Assembly: GCF_009866805.1 (NCBI RefSeq)
Contig: NZ_SIZW01000042.1
Span: 62,001-126,000 of the forward strand
Length of the DNA stretch: 64,000 bases
Source: Schauerella aestuarii
GTDB taxonomy: Bacteria > Pseudomonadota > Gammaproteobacteria > Burkholderiales > Burkholderiaceae_B
Direction: 5' to 3'
Shown piece after piece: positions 44,701-52,678 of this stretch. The stretch's first letter is position 1, and each line of letters begins with the position of its first letter. The notes under the pieces were generated by a model. It was given only the letters and a program-made list of their open reading frames with translations. It was not told where the DNA came from and ran no database searches. Made by a program: the position numbers and the translations under genes.

Positions 44701-45462
44701 ATGGCTTCCAGCGACTTGTTTTCCTTCTCCTCCTGGCCTTTGGTGCTGGCGATTGCCGGCGTGTTTCTGGCGGCCGGTGTGGTCAAAGGGGTCGTCGGTT
44801 TGGGGTTGCCTACGGTAGCGATGGCCTTGCTGGCGTTGCTGATGCCGCCCGCGCAGGCGGCGGCATTGTTGATCGTGCCGTCGCTAGCGACGAATCTATG
44901 GCAAATGTGCCCGGTGGCCACGCTGCCGGGGGTTTTGCGTCGGATTGGCGGCATGCAGGTCGGCGTGTGCGTGGGCACACTGGGCGGCGCATGGATGCTC
45001 GGCGCGCCGGCGGGTGCCTGGGCAACGGTCTCGCTCGGTGCGGCCTTGATCGCGTACGCGCTGTGGGGGCTATCCGGCGCATCGATCCGCGTACCTGCGC
45101 GGGCCGAGTGGGTATGGGGGCCGCTGGTGGGCATGCTTACCGGCCTGGTCACAGCGGCTACGGGGGTGTTTGCCGTGCCGGCGGTGCCGTATCTTCAAGC
45201 GTTGGGATTACCGCGCGAGGCGCTGATCCAGGCCATGGGCGTCTCGTTCACGGTATCAACGCTGGCCTTGGCGGCCGGCCTGATGATGAACGGGAGCTAC
45301 GACATCGCATCGGCGGGCGCGTCGTTCTGGATGCTGGCCCCGGCCTTGTTGGGCATGGCTCTGGGACAAGGACTGCGCAAGACGATGTCGCCGCAGGTCT
45401 TTCGCCGCGTGTTTCTGGGCAGCCTGTTGCTGCTGGGCGGGTACCTGATCGCGACCGCTTGA
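44701..45462 (+). CDS. TauE/SafE-family anion exporter (sulfite exporter-like)
   Basis: A 253-residue inner-membrane protein with about 8 TM helices and the duplicated TauE/SafE layout. It opens AGVFLAAGVVKGVVGLGLPTVAMALL, and the second repeat is GMLTGLVTAATGVFAVPAVPYLQALGL. Family members export sulfite, sulfoacetate and similar organosulfur or carboxylate anions. ATG at 44701 was used; other frames upstream are not membrane-like. The divergent LysR gene is its likely regulator. Confidence 0.87.
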   Translation: MASSDLFSFSSWPLVLAIAGVFLAAGVVKGVVGLGLPTVAMALLALLMPPAQAAALLIVPSLATNLWQMCPVATLPGVLRRIGGMQVGVCVGTLGGAWMLGAPAGAWATVSLGAALIAYALWGLSGASIRVPARAEWVWGPLVGMLTGLVTAATGVFAVPAVPYLQALGLPREALIQAMGVSFTVSTLALAAGLMMNGSYDIASAGASFWMLAPALLGMALGQGLRKTMSPQVFRRVFLGSLLLLGGYLIATA

Positions 45463-45497
45463 CGGTCACGCAGTGGGCACCGCGCGCCGCGCTTCAT

Positions 45498-46040
45498 CTA
45501 GAAGCCGGGCAACAACAGTGACGCACCGTCCGACAGGTCTGCGCCCTCGTGCAGCAGCAACCAACGTTTGCGATCAATGCCCCACGCAAATCCCGTCAAC
45601 ATGCCATTCTTGCCGATCACCCGGTGACATGGCACGACGATGGCGATGGGGTTGGCCGCATTGGCCTGGCCAATCTTCCACGCCGCGCCGCGATCGGTGA
45701 TCGACAGCCGTTTTGCCAGGGCGCCGTAGTGGGTGACTGTGCCGACCGGAATGTTGCGTAATGCCGACCACACCTGCCGTTGCAACGCGTTGCCGGGCTG
45801 TGCCACGGCGATCTCAGCCAACGCCGCGCGCTCACCTTCGAAGTAGCGCGCCAGCGCTTGCACGGCCAAGCCGGACGAGGCAGCACGCTGCAGGGTGTGC
45901 ACGCCATAAAGCCGCGTCAGCAACTTGGGCAGATCCGCATCGCGTTCCTGGAGCGTGACGGCGTGGGCAACATCGGCGGCATCCGTGGTGATGGCGATAT
46001 TGCCGATCGGCGAGGCGAGCACGTGATGAAAGAGGTGCAT
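45498..46040 (-). CDS. ogt: Methylated-DNA--protein-cysteine methyltransferase
   Basis: A 180-residue suicide DNA-repair protein. The alkyl-accepting cysteine is Cys138 in IVVPCHRVIGKNG. The DNA-binding HTH region is VWSALRNIPVGTVTHYGALAKRL, with the RGAAWKIGQANAANP segment before the active site. It removes alkyl groups from O6-guanine in one step. ATG at 46040 gives normal Ogt length. The open frame extends far upstream, but that region belongs to the Hsp20 promoter. No Ada regulatory domain is attached. Confidence 0.92.
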   Translation of the reverse strand: MHLFHHVLASPIGNIAITTDAADVAHAVTLQERDADLPKLLTRLYGVHTLQRAASSGLAVQALARYFEGERAALAEIAVAQPGNALQRQVWSALRNIPVGTVTHYGALAKRLSITDRGAAWKIGQANAANPIAIVVPCHRVIGKNGMLTGFAWGIDRKRWLLLHEGADLSDGASLLLPGF

Positions 46041-46176
46041 GAATCGCAGCGCATGCGGAGCAGTGCGCGGAAAAGTGGTGCATGGAACGCGGAGCATGGC
46101 GAGCCGCCGCGAGCGATGCCTGATTCTAGAGGATGCGGTAACGGGCGGCACAATCTGCCACATGGAATCGACACCT

Positions 46177-46204
46177 CTTGAAATCGAAAATGGCGGCCCT
46201 ACAT
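46177..46204 (+). promoter_or_regulatory. Sigma32 (heat-shock) promoter of the Hsp20 gene
   Basis: CTTGAAA (46177-46183) and CCCTACAT (46197-46204) are separated by 13 bases, close to the sigma32 consensus CTTGAAA and CCCCATNT. Predicted transcription starts near 46211, leaving a leader of about 64 bases. Confidence 0.7.
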
Positions 46205-46210
46205 AGGTTG

Positions 46211-46274
46211 CAGTGGGATGCCGCAATCGGGTCCCACATTGAAACTTGCTGATATCTCGGGAGATTCCTTCATT
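46211..46274 (+). ncRNA. Possible ROSE-like RNA thermometer in the Hsp20 leader
   Basis: The leader can form GTGGGA (46213-46218) with TCCCAC (46232-46237), followed by a second hairpin. There TTGCT (46246-46250) faces the Shine-Dalgarno GGGAG (46259-46263), with one G-G mismatch. That pairing is typical of ROSE thermometers. An alternative ATCTC/GAGAT pairing also buries the ribosome site. Confidence 0.45.
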
Positions 46275-46745
46275 ATGAACACCACATTTTCGCTTGCTCC
46301 GCTGTTTCGCAGTTCCGTCGGTTTCGATCGATTCAACGACTTGTTCGAGTCCGCCTTGCGCAACGAATCGGGCAGCACCTATCCGCCCTACAACGTTGAA
46401 AAACGGGGCGACGATGACTATCGCATCGTGATCGCGGCAGCCGGTTTCCAGGACGACGATCTGGAGCTGCAAGTCGAGCGCGGCGTGTTGACCGTCAGCG
46501 GCGGACGCCGTGAAAGCGGCGACGAAAAGGTCACCTATTTGCACCAAGGCATTGCGCAGCGCGCCTTCAAATTGTCGTTCCGTTTGGCCGACCATATCGA
46601 GGTCAAGGGCGCCAGCCTGAAGAACGGTTTGCTGCATGTGGATCTGGTGCGCCACGTGCCGGAAGAAGCCAAGCCGAAGCGCATTCCGATCGGTGGCCAA
46701 ACGTTCAAGCAGCCGCAGCCCGTGCTGGAGAACGCCGCCGCGTAA
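46275..46745 (+). CDS. Small heat shock protein, Hsp20/IbpA family
   Basis: A 156-residue alpha-crystallin-type holdase. The N-terminus MNTTFSLAPLFRSSVGFDRFNDLF and the domain start YPPYNVEKRGDDDYRIVIAAAGF are IbpA-like. The conserved LTVSGGR and the A-x-x-x-G-x-L motif (GASLKNGLLHVDLVR) are present, and a short tail carries an IPI-type anchor (KRIPIGG). It binds unfolding proteins in the cytoplasm. ATG at 46275 follows GGGAG. Heat-shock control is supported by the upstream sigma32-like promoter and leader structure. Confidence 0.94.
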   Translation: MNTTFSLAPLFRSSVGFDRFNDLFESALRNESGSTYPPYNVEKRGDDDYRIVIAAAGFQDDDLELQVERGVLTVSGGRRESGDEKVTYLHQGIAQRAFKLSFRLADHIEVKGASLKNGLLHVDLVRHVPEEAKPKRIPIGGQTFKQPQPVLENAAA

Positions 46746-46756
46746 TCGCGCCTGAC

Positions 46757-46779
46757 ACGGGGCTGCAAGGCAGCCCTGT
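46757..46779 (+). terminator. Hairpin terminator after the Hsp20 gene
   Basis: A GC-rich stem centred on GGGCTGC (46760-46766) and GCAGCCC (46770-46776), with an AAG loop, extends three further pairs on each side. It begins 12 bases after the Hsp20 stop. It lacks a U-run. Confidence 0.5.
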
Positions 46780-46902
46780 CGATGCCGGCGCAGTCGTCGT
46801 ATCGCATTGATGAGGCCCGTCCGACACGTGAGTGTCGTGCGGGCCAAGTCGTTCGTCCAACGGTCGAACGCAGGCTGCCGCATCGCCTGGCATCCTGCGT
46901 TT

Positions 46903-47517
46903 TCAATAGCCCACAGTGAAGCGCGCGCGGCGATGTGCGGGCGTTTCGATCTCGTCAACCAGCGCCACGGCGTAATCTTCAAACGAAATGCGGCTGCCGT
47001 GTTCGTTGGTCAACAACGCATCGTTGCCCAGACGGAAAATCCCGGTGCGGTCGCCTGCGGAAAAATCGGCCGATGGCGAGAGGAACGTCCAGTCCAGTTC
47101 GGGCTCCTCGCGCAGGCGCTGCAGGAACGCGACACCCTTGCCCGACTCGTCTTTGTAGATCGCTGGAAAGTCGGGCGTATCGATCAATGCAAGGCCAGGG
47201 GAAACCTCAAGACTGCCGGCGCCGCCGACGACAAGATAACGCTTCGGTTCGGCGGCTTTGACCGCGGCGATCAACGTGGCGGCATCGCTGGCCGTGAAGT
47301 GCACCGCACTGATCACCACGTCATGACCGCGCAGCAGGGCAGTGAGCCCTGCCGCATCGTGCACATCGCCGGCCTTCGCCGTGACGCCGGGCAACGCTGC
47401 AATCTTGTCGGCGTTGCGTGCGATGGCGGTAACGAGGTAGCCGCGGCGGCTGAGTTCATTGAGGATGCGTGAGCCGGCGTTGCCGGAGGCGCCGATAAGG
47501 GCGATGGAAGAGGTCAT
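46903..47517 (-). CDS. NAD(P)-binding Rossmann protein (YwnB/SDR_a5-like)
   Basis: A 204-residue atypical short-chain dehydrogenase. It starts with the dinucleotide-binding ALIGASGNAGSRILNELSRRGY and has the AIARNADKI strand for NADP preference. KRYLVVGGAGSLEVSPG and DWTFLSPSADFSAGDRTG match the YwnB/BVR-B-like family. No classical YxxxK is evident. Function is unknown; relatives are induced by electrophiles. The divergent HxlR gene is the likely regulator. Confidence 0.85.
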   Translation of the reverse strand: MTSSIALIGASGNAGSRILNELSRRGYLVTAIARNADKIAALPGVTAKAGDVHDAAGLTALLRGHDVVISAVHFTASDAATLIAAVKAAEPKRYLVVGGAGSLEVSPGLALIDTPDFPAIYKDESGKGVAFLQRLREEPELDWTFLSPSADFSAGDRTGIFRLGNDALLTNEHGSRISFEDYAVALVDEIETPAHRRARFTVGY

Positions 47518-47724
47518 GAGAGATTCCTTGTGGGTAAGCGAGGCGGCCTGCGAACCGACGCCTGTCGGCGGTCGGTGACGAATGCATTGCGCAGCGGCGC
47601 CGCCGAAACGATGACGCTACGGAAAAAATGGCAAGGCGGTTAGTGGGTTTCCTAAGATCACCTAGTATCCGAAAGAAACTATACTGGCGACCTATCGCGT
47701 TGGGAAGAACGCACTTTGAACTCA

Positions 47725-47740
47725 CCTGGTTACCACCAGG
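47725..47740. promoter_or_regulatory. Inverted repeat, putative HxlR operator
   Basis: CCTGG (47725-47729) and CCAGG (47736-47740) form an inverted repeat immediately upstream of the HxlR ribosome site, in the 242-base divergent gap. Nothing else convincing was seen in this gap. Confidence 0.3.
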
Positions 47741-47759
47741 AAACGGCCGGGAAATCACC

Positions 47760-48137
47760 ATGAAGGCTTGGGATGCATACGCTGCGGATTGTCCAACCCG
47801 CTTTGCGCTCGATCGCATCACCGATAAATGGACGGTGCTGTTATTGGGGCTCTTGGCTGATGGGCCGCAGCGGTTCAACGCGCTGCTGCGTCAGGTATCC
47901 GGTTTGTCGCAGAAAGTGTTGTCGCAGACGCTCAAACGGCTCGAACGCGACGGCTTGGTGCGCCGGGAGGCCTTTGCGACCGTGCCAGTCACCGTTGAGT
48001 ACAGCATCACGCCGCTGGGGGCCGAGTTGTCGGGTTCTCTGAAGGCGCTGATTGCCTGGGCTGAATCCAATATTGAATCGGTACTCAGCGCCCAGGCGCG
48101 GTACGACGCCGAAAAGGCCGCATCGGCGGTCGTTTGA
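47760..48137 (+). CDS. HxlR-family winged-helix regulator
   Basis: A 125-residue HxlR/MarR-like regulator. The signature CPTRFALDRITDKWTVLLLGLLADGPQRFNALLRQVSGLSQKVLSQTLKRLERDGLVRRE carries the conserved cysteine (Cys11) near the N-terminus, often redox-sensing, and the winged HTH. ATG at 47760 was chosen by family start; a longer in-frame start exists but adds atypical sequence. It diverges from the Rossmann-protein gene, the classic HxlR-target arrangement. Confidence 0.92.
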   Translation: MKAWDAYAADCPTRFALDRITDKWTVLLLGLLADGPQRFNALLRQVSGLSQKVLSQTLKRLERDGLVRREAFATVPVTVEYSITPLGAELSGSLKALIAWAESNIESVLSAQARYDAEKAASAVV

Positions 48138-48239
48138 CCCTGCGACGTGGGCTCAAGCGCTGCGGGCGGCAGAGGCCGGGCGGCAAGGGGGCACAATCAT
48201 TGCTGAATCGGCGTCACCCTCCCGCCTTGGAACGACACC

Positions 48240-49364
48240 ATGCTGCTGGCTTTGCAATCCGCACCGCTCGAAATGCTGATCCACGCCGTCGTGCTTTACC
48301 CGACGCGCCGGCTACCGCCGCATGAGCTGGCCAGCCATGCCGCAGTGGCGCGGCAACTGGCCACGTTGCATGGCGTGCCTTTCGCCGGGCTCTACGATCC
48401 GGGCGCCGCGTTGCCGGGGCGGGTGTACTACGTACCCACCGGCACATTGATCGCCGCGCCGGAACTCGACGCGTTGTCCGTTATCGATCCTACACACGTG
48501 TTCGGCGGCCATGTGCCGCATCGTTTCGTGGCCACCAAGGCGATTACACACCCGTTGATTCGACCTGATGCGCAAGCGCCCGAAGGCTGGTCGAACGCAT
48601 TTACCGAGCGCGTGGCACATGCCACGCTGCCGGGTTGGACGGCCTTTTGCGAGGCCGATGCCCATGCCGCGTGCGCGCAACTCTGGCCCCGCGGTCCGGT
48701 TCGCGTCAAGCCGGTAAATGCCACGGCTGGACGCGGTCAGTCGGTCGTGACCGATGCCCGCGAATTGACGAATGCCCTGGCCGCCATCGATGCGCGCGAA
48801 CTGGCGGAGTGCGGTGTCGTGCTGGAGTTGCATCTTGAAGACGTCACCACCTTCAGTGTGGGACAAGTCGTGGTCGATGGCCTGATCGCCAGCTATGTGG
48901 GCACGCAGTGCCTGACACCCGCCAATGACGGCGAGATGGTGTACGGCGGCTCGTCGCTCAATGTGGTGCGCGGCGACTTCGATGCCCTGTTGAACACCGA
49001 GTTGAACCCGCATGAACGCACGGCGATCGAGCAGGCGCGGTGTTATGACGACGCGGCAGATGCATGCTTCCCGGGCTTCTTTGCCTCGCGCCGCAATTAC
49101 GACATGGTGACCGGCACCGATGCCTCAGGGCAGCCGTTGAGCGGCGTGCTCGAACAATCCTGGCGGATTGGCGGGGCGAGTGGGGCGGAATTGGCCGCGC
49201 TGGTGGCGTTTCGCGAAGACCCCAGCCTGAACCGGATTCGGGCGACCACCCGCGAACGTTACGGGTTGGCGGCTGACTGTCCGCCCGAGGCGTCGATCGT
49301 TTATCGAGGTGACGATAGCGAGTGCGGTCCGATGATCAAGTACGTCGTGGTTGAGAAGGTATGA
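48240..49364 (+). CDS. DUF3182 family protein (ATP-grasp-like)
   Basis: A 374-residue protein that I assign to DUF3182. The segment GPVRVKPVNATAGRGQSVVTDARELTNALAAID resembles the nucleotide-binding part of ATP-grasp ligases, and a later VVLELHLEDVTTFSVGQVVVDG strand fits that fold. Function is not known. The ATG at 48240 lacks a clear ribosome site; MLIHAVVLYP, eleven codons in, is an alternative. Its stop overlaps the start of a hydrolase gene (ATGA), so the two are translationally coupled. Confidence 0.75.
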   Translation: MLLALQSAPLEMLIHAVVLYPTRRLPPHELASHAAVARQLATLHGVPFAGLYDPGAALPGRVYYVPTGTLIAAPELDALSVIDPTHVFGGHVPHRFVATKAITHPLIRPDAQAPEGWSNAFTERVAHATLPGWTAFCEADAHAACAQLWPRGPVRVKPVNATAGRGQSVVTDARELTNALAAIDARELAECGVVLELHLEDVTTFSVGQVVVDGLIASYVGTQCLTPANDGEMVYGGSSLNVVRGDFDALLNTELNPHERTAIEQARCYDDAADACFPGFFASRRNYDMVTGTDASGQPLSGVLEQSWRIGGASGAELAALVAFREDPSLNRIRATTRERYGLAADCPPEASIVYRGDDSECGPMIKYVVVEKV

Positions 49365-50134
49365 GCACAACCAGTCAATCGATCGAGATCAATGTTCAGA
49401 ACGAAGAGATCGCCGGTACCTTTCTCGCGCCGGGCACGCAGTTGCCCGGCGTGCTTTTCGTGCACGGATGGGGGAGCGGGCAGAAGGGCGACCTGGCCCG
49501 CGCCCGCGGTGTGGCGGCATTGGGCTGCGTATGCCTCACCTTCGATCTGCGCGGCCATGCCGCGACGCAGGCGCAGCACGGCCGAGTGTCGCGCGAAGAC
49601 AATTACCGTGATGTGGTGGCGGCCTACGACATGCTGGCGGCACATCCGTCGGTCGATCCCGAGGCAATCGCCATCGTGGGTAGTAGCTACGGCGGCTACC
49701 TGGCCGCCTTGCTGACCACCCATCGCCCGGTGAAGTGGCTGGCGCTGCAGGTGCCGGCGTTGTATCGGGACGAGCATTGGACGATGCCTAAGGGGCAACT
49801 CAATCGCGCCGACCTCACGGCCTATCGTCAAACCCATGTCCTGCCGCAGGACAATCGGGCGTTGCGCGCGTGTTCCGCATTCAGAGGGGACGTGCTGATC
49901 GTGGAGTCGGAACACGACACCTATGTGCCGCATCCCGCGATCATGAGCTATCGCGCGGCGTTTCAGCAGGCGCATTCGTTGACGCACCGCATCATCGATG
50001 GTGCCGATCACGCGCTGTCCACCGAAGCGTCGCAGGAAGCCTACACATGGATTCTCCTTAATTGGGCGACTGAGATGGTCTCGGGCGCGCGTCTGGGCGG
50101 TCTGGGCTATGGGCCACCGGTGTTGACGGGCTGA
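49361..50134 (+). CDS. Alpha/beta hydrolase (dienelactone hydrolase/S9-like)
   Basis: A 257-residue serine hydrolase. The oxyanion region is VLFVHGWGSGQKGDLARARGVAALG, the nucleophile elbow is IVGSSYGGYLAALL, and the acid and histidine are in VESEHDTYVP and GADHALS. No signal peptide. It is coupled by a 4-base overlap to the DUF3182 gene; a ligase-like plus hydrolase pair suggests a shared small-molecule or peptide substrate. A CCCGG/CCGGG hairpin (50195-50208) lies in the 169 bases after it. Confidence 0.87.
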   Translation: MSTTSQSIEINVQNEEIAGTFLAPGTQLPGVLFVHGWGSGQKGDLARARGVAALGCVCLTFDLRGHAATQAQHGRVSREDNYRDVVAAYDMLAAHPSVDPEAIAIVGSSYGGYLAALLTTHRPVKWLALQVPALYRDEHWTMPKGQLNRADLTAYRQTHVLPQDNRALRACSAFRGDVLIVESEHDTYVPHPAIMSYRAAFQQAHSLTHRIIDGADHALSTEASQEAYTWILLNWATEMVSGARLGGLGYGPPVLTG

Positions 50135-50303
50135 TTTGAGGTCCCAAACGGGCGATATGGGGCATCTCTTGGACGCATCAATGACATACGGTTTCCCGGG
50201 CATCCGGGGATAATGGCGGTCTGAAGCCGCACCGCTGTACCTCGAAGATATGTAGAACTCCAGCCCACTGCAGGTTCGGGCGCGTCACGCTTTATTTACC
50301 GCC

Positions 50304-51119
50304 ATGCCCACCCTACCTTCAACGCCTCCGCCAGCCAATGCGCGCACCGGCACCTTGCTCCGCGGACTTGCCGTCCTCGATATCCTTGCTGCTGCCGGCC
50401 AACCGCTGGGGCTGGCCGAGATCGCAAGCGCGGCCGAACTGGATCTGAGCACCACATTGCGGCTGCTTCGCACCCTGGAGGAAGCGCAACAGGTATTGCG
50501 CATCGGCGACGGCAAGCGCTATCTGGCTTCCCCCAAGACCTTGCGGCCGCTGCCGCTCTTGCATCCTATCGAGCAACTGCGCCGCGAGGCCGATCCCATT
50601 TTGCGCGAGCTGGCCGCCAAAGTGGCCAAAACGGTGGTGCTCGTGATCTATCTGGGCGACGAGCGCCTGGTGGTCGACGTCATGCAGACGGCAGGCTCCT
50701 TGAGCCCGTACTACACCACCTGGCTGCACGGGCCGCTGTATGCGTCGGCACCGGGCAAGGCACTGCTGTTGACGATGGACGAGGCACGCCGCCGCACGAT
50801 GCTTGGGCCGGAGCCGTATGCGGCGTTCACGACGAAAACCAAGACGTCCTGGGCCGCCTTGAGTGCCGATCTTGCCGCGGTCGATCGGGGTGTCGTCCGC
50901 ATCGAAGATGAGTTCTACGACGGCTTGAGCGCGATGGCGGCAAACTTCGTGTCGTGGGACCGGCAGCCTGTGGGTTGCATCGCCATCACCGGGCATACCA
51001 GCGATTTCGACCCAGCCGCATGCGAGATGATGGCGGCCGAGTTGATCGGTTGCGCCCGGCTGATGCCGCTGCAAGCCGGATCGTTGAAGGCGCTGGATCA
51101 GTTGGTGGGGCGCTGCTGA
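50304..51119 (+). CDS. IclR-family transcriptional regulator
   Basis: A 271-residue regulator. The N-terminal winged HTH is LLRGLAVLDILAAAGQPLGLAEIASAAELDLSTTLRLLRTLEE. The C-terminal effector domain includes LYASAPGKALLLTM and the family end GCIAITGHTSDFD. It converges on the MFS transporter gene (27 bases between stops). The target is unknown, though the transporter is a candidate. Confidence 0.92.
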   Translation: MPTLPSTPPPANARTGTLLRGLAVLDILAAAGQPLGLAEIASAAELDLSTTLRLLRTLEEAQQVLRIGDGKRYLASPKTLRPLPLLHPIEQLRREADPILRELAAKVAKTVVLVIYLGDERLVVDVMQTAGSLSPYYTTWLHGPLYASAPGKALLLTMDEARRRTMLGPEPYAAFTTKTKTSWAALSADLAAVDRGVVRIEDEFYDGLSAMAANFVSWDRQPVGCIAITGHTSDFDPAACEMMAAELIGCARLMPLQAGSLKALDQLVGRC

Positions 51120-51146
51120 GTCGCGCGGCCAATCGATCGACCGACT

Positions 51147-52616
51147 TCAGTTCCGTGTGCTTGTCATGGGCGCCGCGATGTCCTCGAGCGAGCGGCGCTC
51201 GGCATTGACCGCAAATCGCAGGGCCAGAAGTCCTGCAACGATGACAAGCAGGGCGCCGAAGGCATAGCCGGCCGCCACCGCAGTCGGGCTGCCGCTTTCG
51301 ATCAGGGCGCCGAACAAAATCGGACCCACGAAGCCACCAGCGCCTGTGCCCACGGCATAGAACAGCGAGATCGCCAGTGCCCGCATTTCGATCGGAAACA
51401 CCTCGCTCACGGTGAGATAGGCCGAGCTGGCCGCCGCCGAGGCCAGAAAGAAAACCGCAGACCAGCATAAGGCCTGGGTGAAGGCGGTGAGCCAGCCTTC
51501 CATGAACGCCCACCCGGTCAATGCCAATCCGATACCCGACACGATGTAGGTGAACGCAATCATCTTGCGCCGGCCGATACGGTCGAATAGCGGGCCCAGC
51601 AGCAAGGGGCCGAGCACATTCCCAGCCGCGAACGGAAAGATGTAGAGCCCCACGCGGTCGTCTGCCACGCCGTGAAATCGCGTCAGCACCAGCGCATAAG
51701 TGAAAAAGATGGCGTTGTAGAAAAATGCCTGCGACACCATCAACGCCAGCGCCACTACGCTGCGCCGGCGATAGGTGTGCAGCAGCACATGCACGATATC
51801 AGCCATCCTGGGCGCCGCGCGCGCGCCCATCGACACACCTGTATGCGCAGGGATGGGCGGCAGCGTGCCGTGCTCGGCGGCCACGCGTTTTTCGATGTCC
51901 GCCACGATGGCTTCGGCTTCGTCGGCACGCCCATGCGCCAGCAACCAGCGGGGGCTTTCGGGCACATCGCGCCGCACCAGCAGGATGGCCACCGCCAGCA
52001 CCGCGCCCAGAATGAATCCAAAACGCCACCCCCAGTGCACGGGCATGACCGCCGGATCGAGCACCACCAGGCTCAGGCCCGCGCCCAGTGCCGCGCCGAC
52101 CCAGAAGCTGCCGTTGATGGCCAGGCTGACGCGTCCGCGCACGCGGGCGGGCACCAGTTCGTCGATCGCCGAATTGATGGCCGCGTATTCGCCGCCGATA
52201 CCCAACCCGGTGACGAAGCGGCACACCGCGAAGAACCAGAAGGCATCGGAAAACGCGGTGGCGAGCGTGGCGGCCATGTAGACGGCCAACGTGATCAAGA
52301 ACAGTTTTTTGCGACCCAGCACATCGGCGAGGCGGCCAAAGAAAAGGGCGCCGATCACGGCGCCCAGAATGTACATCGACCCCGACCAGCCGACCTGGGA
52401 GGCGCTCAAGCCGAGGGTTTCCGGACGCTCCAGAATGCTGCCAAGCGACCCGACCAGCGTGACTTCCAGACCGTCGAGGATCCACGCCACGCCGAGCGCG
52501 ATCACCACGCGCCAGTGCCACCGCGACCAGGGCAGCCGGTCGAGCCGCGCCGGAATGTCGGTCGTGGCACCCGTGGCGGGCACCTGAGAAAGCGAAGGGG
52601 CGGCGGTGGCGTTCAT
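51147..52616 (-). CDS. MFS transporter, metabolite:H+ symporter-like (12 TM)
   Basis: A 489-residue transporter. Signatures are AWILDGLEVTLVGSL in TM1, GRLADVLGRKKLFLITL in loop 2-3, GLGIGGEYAAINSAIDELVPARVRG in TM4-loop and DRIGRRKMIAFTYIVSG in loop 8-9, with DVPESPRWLL in the central loop. This pattern resembles the sugar-porter and aromatic/dicarboxylate symporter families. ATG at 52616 (MNATAAPSL) was preferred to one 11 codons upstream; neither has a strong ribosome site. The substrate is unknown. Confidence 0.88.
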   Translation of the reverse strand: MNATAAPSLSQVPATGATTDIPARLDRLPWSRWHWRVVIALGVAWILDGLEVTLVGSLGSILERPETLGLSASQVGWSGSMYILGAVIGALFFGRLADVLGRKKLFLITLAVYMAATLATAFSDAFWFFAVCRFVTGLGIGGEYAAINSAIDELVPARVRGRVSLAINGSFWVGAALGAGLSLVVLDPAVMPVHWGWRFGFILGAVLAVAILLVRRDVPESPRWLLAHGRADEAEAIVADIEKRVAAEHGTLPPIPAHTGVSMGARAAPRMADIVHVLLHTYRRRSVVALALMVSQAFFYNAIFFTYALVLTRFHGVADDRVGLYIFPFAAGNVLGPLLLGPLFDRIGRRKMIAFTYIVSGIGLALTGWAFMEGWLTAFTQALCWSAVFFLASAAASSAYLTVSEVFPIEMRALAISLFYAVGTGAGGFVGPILFGALIESGSPTAVAAGYAFGALLVIVAGLLALRFAVNAERRSLEDIAAPMTSTRN

Positions 52617-52678
52617 GCTTTCGCCACAGCAACCCGGGTGCCCATTCAACGCGGCGTCAGCACGGGCGTCTTCAGCAA

